In this document: piece after piece, positions 22,500 through 34,600 of the stretch
How the letters are laid out: the number at the start of each line of letters is the position of its first letter
Position numbering within the stretch: position 1 is the first letter of the stretch
Origin: Dendrophyllia cribrosa
Lineage: Eukaryota > Cnidaria > Anthozoa > Scleractinia > Dendrophylliidae
Reading direction: 5' to 3'
DNA: 64,000 nt
NCBI GenBank assembly: GCA_024195265.1
Contig: JAJLRJ010000011.1
Span: 5,777,361 to 5,841,360 of the forward strand
Notes under the pieces: model-generated
The model's database searches: none
Told to the model about the DNA's origin: nothing
Seen by the model: only the letters and a program-made list of their open reading frames with translations
Program-made: the position numbers and the translations under genes

Positions 22500-23460
22500 A
22501 CCTCAAACAAACACTGCAGCACTTTGTCTTTGTGTACTTCATTCCCCTTGGGATTACTGTTTTCACTGCTTTTTTACTCCTATAGTTGTTCGTTTCACTT
22601 GATAAAACGGCAAGTTGTTGGTTTAAGTGCTGTTAAACCGTTTAAGTTGTTCGTTTCAATTCTTACGTGTAATTTAGTTAAGTTTTATAGTTCAATTCTT
22701 AGTTTAATGTAGTTTGATAAATTGAAGAAACCTTGATCGTAGTTTTCATTGTACTTAGCTTTATCTTTCTTAGTTAAGTAGTTTTATAGGTAATGTACTC
22801 TAGTGTAAATTCACACGACTCCTAGGAAGACCATGTAAATATGATACGATTTCGTGTATAAATAAAGATTGATGATGATGAAAAATGCGCAAGCTGGTCA
22901 GAGTTAGGGTTAAGCTTTGGGTTAAGGTAGGGGTAAGGGTTACCGTTACGGTTACCGTTAGGGTTAGGAAAAACACGGAAAAAGCGAAAGTTGTTGGTTT
23001 CACTGTCTTTAAATATTCAAGTTGTTCGTTTTACTCGAAAAAGGGCAAGTTGTTGGTTTCACTGCCTTTAAACAGCTCAAGCTGTTCGTTTCACTCGGAA
23101 AAATCACAAGTCGTTTGTTTCAGGGCTTTTAAATCTCAGGTTGTTCATTTCACTACGGCTAAACTACTATTGTTGTTCGTTTCACTTAACAAAACACAGA
23201 AAAAGCACAAGTTGTTCGCTTCACTGCTTTTAAAGTACTCAAGTTGTTGGTTTCACTGCTGTTAAACCCCTTCAGTTGTTCGTTTCACTTAATAGACAAA
23301 TACTACAGTTGTCCGTTTCACCTAAAAAAAGGCACAAGGTGTTTGTTTCAGTAATTAACCGCTCAAGTTGTTCCTTTCATCAATAAAACTAAAAAACAAA
23401 GCACTGCAGCGTGTTGTCTTTGTGTACTATACGCCCCTTGGGATTACTGTTATGAATACT
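22500..23460. repeat. Minisatellite with GTTGTTCGTTTCACT core
   Basis: Between 22580 and 23385 the core GTTGTTCGTTTCACT (and GGTTTCACTG) recurs about 15 times at irregular 35-65 bp intervals. The flanks 22505-22565 and 23400-23455 are direct repeats (CACTGCAGC, TTTGTCTTTGTGTACT, CCCCTTGGGATTACTGT), so the array sits between duplicated edges. Confidence 0.85.
22893..22972. repeat. Degenerate telomere-like GTTAGGGTTA tract
   Basis: About 80 bp of GTTAGGGTTAAG, GGGTTAAGG, GGGTAAGGGTTACC and GTTAGGGTTAGG motifs. Resembles TTAGGG repeats with many changes, so it is an interstitial relic or a simple repeat, not a telomere. Confidence 0.6.
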
Positions 23461-23639
23461 GATCAAGTTAGACATTTGAAGGGCTGGGTGCATAACCGTT
23501 TCATGTCGAATGTTAGGCGTTTTTATTTAATCTCGCTCAGATTTGCCTCATTTTTGGCATGTGAACTACAAATTAATTACAAAACATTGTTCAGAATTTC
23601 GTTTTTGAGAAATAACGTATGCAAGAAAAGATACAACTC

Positions 23640-24235
23640 CGTGTTTCCCGCTGATCCCCGCTCGAGAAAACAAATCCCTAAGTGCACCCAAATTTCTCGA
23701 TTTTATGCTGATTTTTCACTCCAGATGGCCAAGTTTCGGCCTGTGCCACTAAATCCCGCTCAAGGAAAAAACAATCCCAAACCGAAGTTCATTCCCTCAA
23801 AATCGCTTCATTTCATCGCCAATAGTCAGCCACTTAGTTTCGCACTATCTCCCTTACGGACCTCCTAGGAAGCGCTCCCGGTTCTCCGCTGCCGGCTCAT
23901 AGCCTTTGCCTGCCTTATCCAACTTCGGCCGGCCAGCAATAACTCACTTTGAGCTGCCCTGCTCAAAGCTATATTTTAAGTGCCCGACCACACATAGCGG
24001 ACCTATCTCCACTGTCGCAAAGCATGTCGGGAAATTCTATGGCAAATCCGAAATGGCGTTTCCGCCCCCAAAATTATAGCAAAATATTATAAGTCTAGAG
24101 GCACTTCGGATATCGGGCATTTCGACCACGCACGGGATGGCAAATGGGCCATCGCCACAACTCTCAACGCTGCCCCTTTTCTGATCCAAAATGATTGCAG
24201 ACTTTCTCGCCGGCTCATATTCTTACGGCCAAACT
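23640..24235. repeat. Dispersed ~600-bp repeat (inverted partner at 56990-57590)
   Basis: Aligns by eye over its length with the reverse complement of 56990-57590: shared TCTCGATTTTA, AATCCCGCTC, AATAGTCAGCCACTTAG, ACTGTCGCAAAGC and CACTTCGGATATCGGGCATT. Short ORFs exist in both copies but are not conserved in frame. Possibly a transposon internal region. Confidence 0.8.
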
Positions 24236-25396
24236 GCGTTATGATGGCGTCAAATAAAGAACTTGTAGCTTCTTTCATGCAGTTTTGGAAGGAACTATGG
24301 TCGAAATGTGCTAAAATGTACTGAAATGAAATGAAACGTTTATTTATTGTTGTAATGCGCTTTTGATCATTACATGTTGAAAAGCGCACTATAAATTATT
24401 ATTATTATTAGCGCCAGAACTCTTTTTTTTTTGCAGGTAAAATTTGTCAAATTCCTTAACGTTAGTGCCAATTCGACACTTCGGCAATGTTTACGAAACG
24501 GAAACAAGCCTGTACACGAGAAATCGATAATTTTTAAGCAAAATGAAAAAACACCCAAAAAGTCACTTAGCTCTGTTTTATTCTCAGCCCTTCAATTATT
24601 ATTATCCCGAATCGCACAGAAATCGCCGCTAGTTTACACTTGCGACAAAAGGTTGCATTGGAGAGCGCGACAAAAATCGCATCAAAAATCGTATGTGTAA
24701 ACGGGCCTTTGCAGCTTTAATCAAATTTCTCTTAGACCTTTCATTCGATGGACTTCAAACTTTCCAGACTTATTTTCCAGATATGAGCTTACTCTCCATT
24801 AAAAATGAACGGCGAAATCGGAGAAAGTAATAATTTTTTTCATTTTTTCCATACATTTCTTCTAAATTTTAGAAGGCATGTATGGAAAAATTGGAAAAAA
24901 ATTAATTCGTCTGATTTAGCTTATTTTGGGTGCACAGTTAGCTATTGATGAGAAACCATCAACGCCAAAGTTTGAGACCGGTGGCACTTTTCCTCTCTGA
25001 GAAATGGTCTGTTGAAGCAATCAATGAAAAAGCCGCCATCTTGGATTTTACTAAAAATTCAAATTTATCGGAAAAAATGCGGACATTGCAAATATTGTTT
25101 GATAGACTTGCAAAATAACATACAATTAAACATTTTGGTGGTTTTGGTAGCATTTTATGTTTTTTTTTTCACTGAAAAAAGGTGAAAAACACGAGTTTTT
25201 ATTCAAAAATGGGTTGACCTCATGTTACTTATGACGTCGTATCTCTTTATCATAGAAACCAGTTATCGCCAAACGTTACCAAAATGTGTCTCAAGGACAG
25301 ACGAACAGCTAATGAAAACGGCATATGCTAATCTTAAATGGTCTTGAAAATATCGGAGAAAAACCTTAAGGGAGGTTAAACCTTATCCGAGGGTTA
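24236..25396. other. Non-coding, one small hairpin
   Basis: Contains an ATT microsatellite (24397-24411) and a foldback at about 24846-24893 (TTCCATACATTTCTTCTAAA paired with TTTAGAAGGCATGTATGGAA). No gene seen. Confidence 0.45.
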
Positions 25397-25996
25397 CAGT
25401 CAAACCGGATGTTCTTTTGCTGGCAACTTTGCAAACTTCCGCCGCAACATTGGTATTTTGATTGACAGTTTGCTTCGAGCAAGTTGCAACTTTCGCGAGC
25501 AAGTTCCTATTTCAAACTTGTTGTCAGTTGCCCGATTTCTGAATTGAAAGTACTTGGTTTGGTTACCTTGCAGTATTCCACAAACTCTACGATGTCAGGA
25601 GTAGAAACTGTTCGTTCCTTCCAGCCAGGTTTATCGGGAAAATACGTCTCGTGTTGTAAAAAATCTGTTTACAACATTGGATACAGTTTGCCTTGATAAT
25701 CCAACAATGCCTGCGATTTGTTCTTGTTTTATACCAGACGACCATAACGCAATTATTCTTTCTCTTTTCTCAACCGAGGTGGTGTTATTGCGATGTCTAG
25801 AGCCATAACTGAAGAAGGACGTGTTTTCACAAAATTTGCAATTTCCATCTGACAAGTTTGAAATAGGAACTTGCTCGCGAAAGTTGCAACTTGCTCGCAT
25901 AACTTCCAACTTGCTCGAAGCAAACTGTCAATCAAAATACCAATGTTGCGGCGGAAGTTTGCAAAGTTGCCCGCAAAAGAACATCCGGTTTGACTG
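25397..25996 (-). mobile_element. 600-bp Tc1/mariner-like remnant with ~135-bp TIRs
   Basis: Ends are inverted repeats beginning CAGTCAAACCGGATGTTCTT, extending about 135 bp through TTGATTGACAGTTTGCTTCG. TA precedes the left end (25395-25396); the right flank is AC. The interior encodes a helix-turn-helix piece on the minus strand. CAGT termini plus TA target and an HTH suggest Tc1/mariner, heavily deleted. Confidence 0.75.
25631..25909 (-). pseudogene. Transposase N-terminal HTH fragment
   Basis: The minus-strand frame contains SVEKRERIIALWSSGIKQEQ, then IAGIVGLSRQTVSNVVNRF: a paired-type/homeodomain-like helix-turn-helix (R-x-x-I-x-x-L...G...IA...S..TV..V..R) as at the N-terminus of Tc1-family transposases. 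The DDE catalytic region is missing. The first ~30 residues lie in the terminal repeat and are not conserved protein. Confidence 0.6.
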
Positions 25997-26940
25997 ACTG
26001 GTTTGACTCCCCCCTCCCCCTCTCCGTTTACGCCTGCTATGCAGGCTAACCTGTTACTAGAATTTATTTATTGAGATAACAAAAATGGTTTACAGATTTA
26101 AGACAATTAAAAAAATTGTAATGGATAAACATGGGTTTTTATACAACTTTTATTCTACATTTGCAACTTCGTCTTCAACTATTGTGGCACAACTAAAAAC
26201 ACAATATAGATATTTGAAGCAATATAGAGAATCCAAGCTTAAAGGTGAAATTGCAATGCATGTTTCAGTAAACTAAAGGCTTAACGAAAACTTAAAATAG
26301 TTTATACTATGGTTCTAGAAGCATGCCTGCTGCACACCGCGGATTCATACAATATTTGCAGTGATCAAACTCATTTCTTTGTATAAGTAACTTGTCTGCA
26401 ATGCGCGGCAGAATTTTCACAGGAGCAGCAGGCATTAATTGCACGTTTGTCAATCGCTGTCTGCTCGTACCTTGTCTGTCAAGGCCATCAAAATTGACGC
26501 GCGTGCACAGTTTCTATAAAATGGTTGCAAATTCTCACTACGTTTACGTCGTATGGGCCCGGCACAAGAGAAAATGATCTGTTATTTTCTCTTGCTCCGC
26601 ACCAAAGGTTTCCTAAGCAGCTGAAAGTACAATCAGAATACATGTAGTTGGTAGCAAACTGAAAACTTCAATTTACTCAACGACGCAAAACAAACACCCA
26701 ATAAAAAAAAAACAGTAAACTTTAATCACATTTCTTGACAGCTAAAAAACCTGGTTTCTGCAAAATACCAGTGTATTTAAAAAACCTGAGCTATGACTGC
26801 AAACCAGTCTCTTTCTTACGGTTTGTATATGCATTTTGAGACACTTAAACCAAAAGCTATATTTTAAAGTGTTGATCGATTGAAACTTAACTTATTTAAA
26901 CCTGCGCGCTCTCGGATGCATAATTCTTTACATACCTGTA
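25997..26940. other. Non-coding, no feature recognised
   Basis: Only short ORFs; no repeats seen other than poly-A and poly-C runs. Confidence 0.4.
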
Positions 26941-27223
26941 AGAGCGGTGTTCAATTGAGTATAGTAAAACCAAAACCAAAGTAATTACTCCGACCAATCA
27001 CAACAGAGCAGACAATCCAATGAACCAATCAGAACTCGATGCAAATACATGAAGCCGGCGCCAAGCGCAGGAAAACGCGTACAAGCAAGTCACGATTGAT
27101 TTTGGTGTTACTTCTGATTGGTTGAGAAAGTGGCGCGAGATTTTTTAGCCAATCACAAAGCGCAGCAATACAAAACCAAAGCAATCGCGAAATTACTTTC
27201 GACACTCAATTGAACACCGCTCT
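26941..27223. mobile_element. MITE rich in CCAAT boxes, copy 1
   Basis: Termini AGAGCGGTGTTCAATTGAGT and its inverted match at 27204-27223. Interior has inverted AAAACCAAAACCAAAG blocks and at least three CCAAT motifs on either strand (CGACCAATCACA, GAACCAATCAGA, AGCCAATCACA). A second copy in reverse orientation is at 35411-35695. Confidence 0.85.
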
Positions 27224-27441
27224 ATCCCACAAAAACGAAAACTTTATGATTTAGAAATCAGTTAAGTTTTAAACCCTTTTTACAGCAAAAATGTACCTTT
27301 AGGGGCGGCAAGCGTATCTTGTATTAAAACGCCGAATACAATGAAACTCTAAAATCTACGCTCACTTAAATAAAAAAAATCGTAAATAGATCCCTTAGTG
27401 ATTGTTAGTATTGAGACCTGAGCAGTCAATTACCACATTAA

Positions 27442-27736
27442 GGGGCCGATTACATGGAGAATTTCAGCCCGGTTTCTTGAACAAATCTTCTTAAAATGAC
27501 TTTTGCGATTACACGAAGAAATTTTTAGCGGCTTTTGAAAACGGGCTGGAAATTTCAGTCCGGGCAAACGGGCTGAAAAACCTCATGTAGTCAGAATGAA
27601 ATTTTAGCCCGGGCTGAAAAGCGAGGTCACCTGGGTAGAAAAGTGCACTTGGGTATGCGCAATGATTTGTTTTCAATGAAACAAGATGGCGGCGTGGGCT
27701 GTCAGCCCGGGCTGAAATTCGTCATGCAATCGCAAT
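27442..27736. mobile_element. Possible Harbinger-type MITE, degraded
   Basis: Starts GGGGCCGATTACATGGAG after TTAA and ends near CATGCAATCG. Interior repeats of CCCGGGCTGAAA in both orientations. The right terminus is diverged, so the boundary is uncertain. Similar in style to the better preserved element at 51376-51853. Confidence 0.4.
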
Positions 27737-28162
27737 GGTCTCTATTCCACAGAGATCAGATATCATTTATCATATAGTTCTTATCATTGCTGGAGGTATT
27801 TTGCTTGTTCAACGAAGGGAAATCACGTGTTGTGTGAGAGGCTGTGAAAATCAACAAACTTGCCAACTCTATAATTATGACGTAATTCAAACTGACCAAT
27901 CAGATGTCGGCCTTAAAATAACCACGCTACCCCAAAACAGTATGGCACCGAACTAATAATAGATTAAAAATGATTTGCAGTGGAAGAGGTCCATGTGTAG
28001 GGGACCTGTTCTCTTAAATTATTTCATCTTTATGGTACCTATATAAATGGTTTTCAAACAACGACGATAACTCCATTCCGTTAGTCAATACTGAACGTTT
28101 GACTACGGGTGTTGGTTAAGAAGATCATAATGGTCTTTCATTCTCAAGTCTCGGAGACGGAA
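27737..28162. other. Non-coding 3' flank of the STRA6-like gene
   Basis: Short ORFs only, nothing recognised. Confidence 0.35.
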
Positions 28163-28420
28163 GGGGACTCCCTTATAAAAATGACGGGCGTGCTCCTGGT
28201 AAAATCTAAAATGACAACCGCAGGAGCCTTGCTCCTGACAACCGTCAGAATTCTCGCGTCTTTATTGTATTGTTGTAGAATTGGTAACTCTTAGGGATAA
28301 AAATCATGTTGTGTCACGCCCGTCAAACAAGATTCTGGTACCTTTTAAGGTGTTTTTCGAAAATTACTGACGAGATCCCTGTCATTTTTATATGGGAGTC
28401 CCCCCCCCCCCCCCCCCCGG
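28163..28420. mobile_element. MITE ending in poly-C, beside the STRA6-like stop codon
   Basis: Left GGGGACTCCCTTATAAAAAT, right ATTTTTATATGGGAGTCCCC followed by a C run (28401-28418). A related element with the same termini and a much longer C run is at 48396-48752. An AATAAA on the minus strand (28266-28261) about 170 bp past the stop codon could serve as polyadenylation signal. Confidence 0.7.
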
Positions 28421-28435
28421 GTCTCAAGTAGCCCT

Positions 28436-28617
28436 TTAATAAACAAGTTCGCTTACATCAGCGCGGATGCTGCTCAGGCTAACAGAAGTTGCACGTGCAA
28501 TACAACCCTGCTTACGGTATTTGATCAGAGACGGGTTACGGAGCAGTGTTACGGCAACCTGCCAGCGGTTGACTGCCTTCTGAGACAGGCGTGGCAGACG
28601 GACCTCACGAAGATAAA
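28436..28617 (-). CDS. STRA6-like last exon
   Basis: VYLREVRLPRLSQKAVNRWQ, then VAVTLLRNPSLIKYRK and a Ser-rich tail to a TAA at 28438-28436. NRW...NPSL.KYRK matches the STRA6 C-terminal region as I know it. Acceptor CTCCTAG. Confidence 0.85.
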
Positions 28618-31600
28618 CTAGGAGATGACAGTAAAAAATAAGTAAGTTTATACGGCACATAGTCGTCGGATTTGAATGTAGTCATTACATATGAAAGATC
28701 GCTTTTCTCTTTTATCTAGTAAAACAATCAATCGAAAATGGGGAAATTATAGATGAGTATCTCGCGTGGTAGCAGTACTTATTACTACATGCATCCACAA
28801 CAACAAAGCTAATAAGCCACGATATCTAGTACTATTACAATCAAAACCGGTCAAGCGTTCCTGCTAAGAATGAGTTAATGAATTCATTATTGCAAATTTG
28901 ATTTCATTACTCGTTTCAATAATCCGCTCTTCAAATAAATAATGCAAAATGCAAAGTAAGTCTCGATTCAAAAATCGAATTTTGATTGGATTAATGAACA
29001 AAAGGTTTAGGTTTTACATCAATCGAAAATTGATATAAACTCGTGGTTATTTGGGAAAATTCGTGGAAGAAGTATAGCGAGAGCCATGTAATTGTTGATA
29101 TTTTTTTGTATCTCCGAAAGCCTTCTCATACAGCGCTCCATAAATCTGATTTTTCCAATACAAGTGTTTCTTTGTAACGGGATAAACTATAGCCATAATA
29201 GTTGCCATGCACTAATGCTTGAAAAGAGGAAAAGTTTCCCAACAAAATGGATTATAAACCTACCTTTTCCTCACACGAGGACGACGGAGATCTTGCCGCC
29301 ATCTTTGTTGACGAGTCGCGGTCAACCTGGTGCTTAGTATTCCATATACAGCACAAACCTTTTGTTCATTAATCCAATCAAAATCGAGGCTTATTTTGAA
29401 TTTTGCATTATTTATTCGAAGAGCGGATTATTGAAACGAGTAATGAAATCAAATTTGCAATAATGAATTCATTAATTCATTCTTGGCGGGAACGCTTGAA
29501 CGGTTTTGACTGTAAGCTTTAAAAAATGTACGGTTTATACAGGTTTTTGTAAAAACAGAAGGCGCTAAACGATCCACGCGCAGACGGTTCTAAAGAGTGG
29601 CTGATACTTAGTTAAATAAATATGTTTCTTGCCGCCTGCCATCAACAGTTTTGACAGGTCTCTTATTTGCAAGGATCCGATTTTTTCGAGGTCGAAGAGC
29701 TGACTATAAGTAAATTCTGTAAACTAAGCGCGAATTCAAAGACTATGACACCATGTGGCAGTTTCTTAAATTGATTGATTTTCGAAAGCAATTATGAAGA
29801 AAGGCCAAGCAGACCTGCGCCCAGTCGTTCGAAAGCCGATTAGCGCTAATCCAGGATTAAAAGTTAACCGAGGATTTGACCTCCCTTGTTTAAAAATGTT
29901 TTCAAAAGCTAATTTTAAGCTAGAGGTGAAGACAAGTCAAAGTCGAAACTCAAGGCAATAAAGCTAATAGAAAATATTTCATTGATTAGTTATTAACCGG
30001 ATTTAAAATTGACGCTAATCCTAGGTAAGCTTAATCGCGATTTGAACAACCCGTCCCTGGAGGTTTGGTCATTTCGTACATACCAGTAGCACTTCCGGTC
30101 ACCTTTGAAGACTGGGGTTGCATTGAATGCTGGGTATTTGGTGCAGATTCTTCGAGGCCGCGATCTTTGTTTCTGTTTATCAGCAGTTGACAGAACATGA
30201 GCATCACGGGATGGCTGTGGGCGACAAGTACGTTGATAAAACCGAGGTATGCAACAAATCCTGAGAGAGAGAAAAAAAAGGGTAAGAATGAGGTGTAAAC
30301 TGCACGGCAACGTGTTCTGGTTTTACAAGTTTTAACATGCCTCTGTCCCACTGCTGAAATCCCTGCATCAAGGAAGTCCGGTCAATACGAGATAAAAACA
30401 AAACTCCCAAGACCATTCCAAAGACAATGCGTAGGGTGCAGGAGAACACTCCAAGAAGAACGTTGTAGAAGAAAAAGAAATACGACATGACGGAGAACAA
30501 CCGTCTGCAAAAAAGGAAAATAAAGACCTTTTTAAATATATGAACTATAAAAATATAAAACTATAAAATACGCACAAACAACACAAACCACTGATAGACT
30601 TGTGTTCAAACCTTTTAGTCTGGCAACTTGTCATCGTGTGAGGTTTCAGGTTTATTACATTTTTATATTGGTGGTGCGAGTCAGTGTGTGTTCTGTCCGC
30701 GAAGCTCTTTCCATTACAAGAACCTTATGTGAACTTACAGAAGAACACCGAGCTGACCGAAATTGTATTATATTACATTAGAGGTGATTCCGAAAATTCC
30801 CAAAAATTTCCGGGAATTTTCGGTCGCACTAAGAAGGACATAAAATTTTCCAAGATTTCTCGGGAATTCATGAGAATTCCTTGGAATTTTACTGTTCCCG
30901 AAGATTCCCGGAAAACATTTCGTACGGGTCTAAAATTGCATTATATTGCATATAGACTAGAAGTTAACCTGTAATGTAAGTTGTGAACTACATACCATCA
31001 ACAATTCTGAAATCATGCATGGGAAGACGGTAAGTATACCTGTTGTCAACTGTGATGGTTATGTTCGGGAAATCTCCGTCACGGAAGATACAGTAAGCAA
31101 GAAACATTTGGAAGAGCAACAAGAAAACTGCCATGGCGACTGACGGTCTGAAACAAACCAAAAAATGTTATTGAGTAAGAAACAGGTGAAAAAAAGAACA
31201 ACAACAAAAGAAAAACAACAAAAATACCATACTGAAGATGGGTCTAAAATAACGAAGTTCCGTAACGTTATTGCATTGCCGTGCGTCGTTCCGTTTACAC
31301 ATGACAAATTCTTTGCCATCTTTTTTTTTTTTTTTTTTTTTATGACATCTTTATTAACACTCACAAATTACCTACATGTACACCAGACACATCCGCAACA
31401 TTAAAAACATATCTACAACAAATTATTCGTACATATATGTTATATAAATACAATAATATAATCATATAAGAAGAATTGCTTAATCAAATTAAGACGAGGA
31501 GCTTCCAGTAGTACTAGTGTTCAGAGTATAGGTCTTCCAACTTGTATTTAATAGTTATTTGGTTAATAAAGTCGTTCATTAACAGGGAGTTGCAATGTAG

Positions 31601-34600
31601 CTTGTTGGTATAAATATAATAACGCATGAACAACAGGGTGTAGTTGAATTTCCTAATTAACTTTGGACTAATTGAGTTTGATAAATTTCCAAATAAGTAT
31701 TCTACAGCGGATGGATTAAAATTAGCATGATTACACAGGTTGAACCATTGTACCACATTATGAATAAATCGTTTTGTAAATTGGCAGTCTGCAAATGTAT
31801 GTTCAATTGAGTCTTGTTCTCCACAATACACACAATCACTATCCCCTTTAATACCGAATCTGTGTAGTTCCTTTTTGGTCACTACAATTCTGTGTATAAA
31901 TTTAAAATGGAATTCCTTCAGTTTGTTCTCTCTGCAAATTTGATTTACAGATTTAAAAATATTTTCCCAATTTCCTGCATTTAGTGACAAAAACTTATTC
32001 CATTTAGTTGGTCCAGTTTGTGGCGAATGATGAACTTTCCAGTTCAGTAACCAGTAAAAGTCTCTTATTTTTGCCGTTTCTAGATCTAACTTCGTTGACT
32101 TGTCCAGTTCAATTTTTGTATATTGATTATTTAGATATATTTCTTTATGAAAATCTGTCCTGTTTCTTGCTTCTAATAGTAGGTGATGTGGGACGGCACT
32201 TATAACTTGATAGTAGTTTAAAAAGTTAGTCTTACAATTATATTTTAAGTTAAAGTCTTTATAAGATAAAAATTGGCCGTTATTATCTAAAAGATCCTTA
32301 ATAGAAATTATTCCTTTTGAAAGCCATTCGCTTTTAACGAACGGCTTGCCATCTATTAAAATCTCACAATTGTTAAATAAAACAGTTTTTCCCGGATTGT
32401 AGCTATATAGAGATTTTAATTCTTTGAAAGATGATAGGATTTCTTTATAAAATATTGGAAGTTTGGGATTTATAAATTTCACATCGTAGTTGCAATGAAG
32501 AAGAAACTTTAGACCACCCAGTTTACGGAAAAAGTGATTTGCCATCTTTTTGAAAACTTTGTGACGGTTCCATTCCAAATTCCGTTAATAATAACAATAT
32601 ATGGCCGTAATGTTGCCAGGTTGAGCGCTTTACTTAATTAAAAACACAAAAGCTTTGCAAGCTGTTCCTGGCCCGGGTTCAGTCCAGCAGTTCACCTGGT
32701 CAAAGGCCAGCCAGTCCATTTGATGCCATTAGTCAAGCCAGTTCTTTTGGTACTTTGCCAGTCTCTGTATGTTGTTCCTCCCAAATAGTGTTCTGCAGAA
32801 AGTCATGCGGGATTACATGTCCAAACCGCTGGAGTTTTTGATGTTATTAAGCCGCCGGTTCTTCCTTTTGCCACCTCTGCATATTGTTCCCCGCGAATGG
32901 TCTTCTGTAGATTGTCCTGCGTGCGGGCCAACGTGGTTTATCAACTGACGCTTTCTTCCCTTGACTTTGGACAAGAGGAGTTTTTCTTTTCCAAGCTAGA
33001 CCTCGATCTTGTTCAGAAGAATGGACCTCAAACTTCTCCCAGATGGCCAATGAAAATTGAAGCACTGTGGGAGGCTCTTTGCTCGCATAAATTCAGGTCT
33101 TGCATGTTGATTGGTCATTTGGAACAGTCGTCGTCAGAGAAATTTCAAAAATGTCAAAACAACGTATAAGAAACGTTGAATGGGAAAAAATGTCTTTCTT
33201 ACAGTTGCGTGGTGTACCATAGCCATGTGTAAACGTTTTGTATAACTTTTTGACATATGCTTGACATGCTTTGTACGCGTTTCTGATGTCGCCAATTGCA
33301 ACCGACTAATCGAAATATAAGAACTAGACGTATTGTGGGAAATGGATGTGCTTATAATTAGTTTCCAGCTCGAATTTAGAGCTCCGTCTTCATCACTTCT
33401 TGAATAATGATATGCCATTGGAAAATGTTGAAAAGGATGCCAAAAAGGCTTTAAAAGTGTTAAAAACAATTCATATTTATATTATTTATAAATGGTTATA
33501 CTTGCATGACACGAGCTAAACTATATATTAATCAGTGTAAATATAGATCAAAACTCACAGAATTGCCAGTCCAAGATCTTTTATTTCGTCCCACCATTCT
33601 GGAGTGATATATTTCGCGTACTTGAAAAAAAATCCAAGAAGAAGAAACAGAATCCCAAGAAAAGTTATCCAGACGAAATAACCTACAATATAACAATGTT
33701 TAATCATTTCGAGAGGTGTACAATTATCTGCAACCTTTCTTTGAACGTCTCGGAGACAAAATTCCTCTTGTCTCTTTAGACTAGTGTTTAAGAGTGATTT
33801 TCCTCAGACCGTGAAACAGTTTTCAGTAGTTAGTGCATAATAGCAGAAACCCGTAAGTGTGTTGAAACGTGCAACTCTCTCTTGTACGCTTCAAAACAAG
33901 CTTCCGATTATTCAATTTGCTAAGAAGTTGTTACAGCCATACTTGGAAAATCAAAATTCGCTAGAACAACTTGCTTCCAATCCCGAGGGACCGAGGGGTT
34001 TCCAAATATGGTACTAAGCAAAAAATGAATATTCGGAAGCTGTGAATGCGCGTTACACATTTCAACCCACTTATGGGTTTCTGATAATAGTCAAATAGAC
34101 ACAAACACAAAAGAAAACAATTGAAATAAGATCATCTACTAAACTCTATTAGTGTACTTAACTATTTCACGGTCTGAGGAAAATCACTCTACGCCCAGTC
34201 GGTTTGGTACACAAAATTACTGCTATTACTGTAGAGTTCCGAACGCATCCGCCCCCCAAAGTAATGGCTTCCCGAAAGTAACGTTAATTTTCGGAGCGCT
34301 AGTAATTCCATTAAGTAATGGTCCTAGTAAGAAGTAGGCAACCTAACGGCAAAGAATGCAGAAAGGTGTTAATTGTGATATTGTTGAAACCGTCCACCTC
34401 ATTGGCTAAAACTTGAAAATCTACCATACCCTAACCAGATGGGGCATTAATTTCTCTCTAGTTTACTAATTCATTTCCTTTTAGCGAAACCTATTCTGAG
34501 TTTTAATGCAACCAAAATTCTATGTGGGAAACATGTAAAATTAGAAGCCTTTCTTGGCCATTGTTTTGGAGTTTCACGATTGGATGAAACATCACTTTAA

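Noticed and set aside
22893..22972. True telomere end
   Set aside because: Repeats are degenerate, only about 80 bp, and internal.
30084..30260. Exon 12 ending at the earlier AAG|GTGACC donor
   Set aside because: It leaves phase 0, whereas the last exon needs phase 1; the GTATGT donor 16 bases further fits.
31514..32578. Retroviral or LTR retrotransposon pol
   Set aside because: No LTRs, protease or integrase; poly-A tail, target duplication and a zf-RVT knuckle indicate a LINE.
33134..33469. 111-codon minus ORF inside a STRA6-like intron
   Set aside because: No domain features, and it overlaps repeat-derived sequence.
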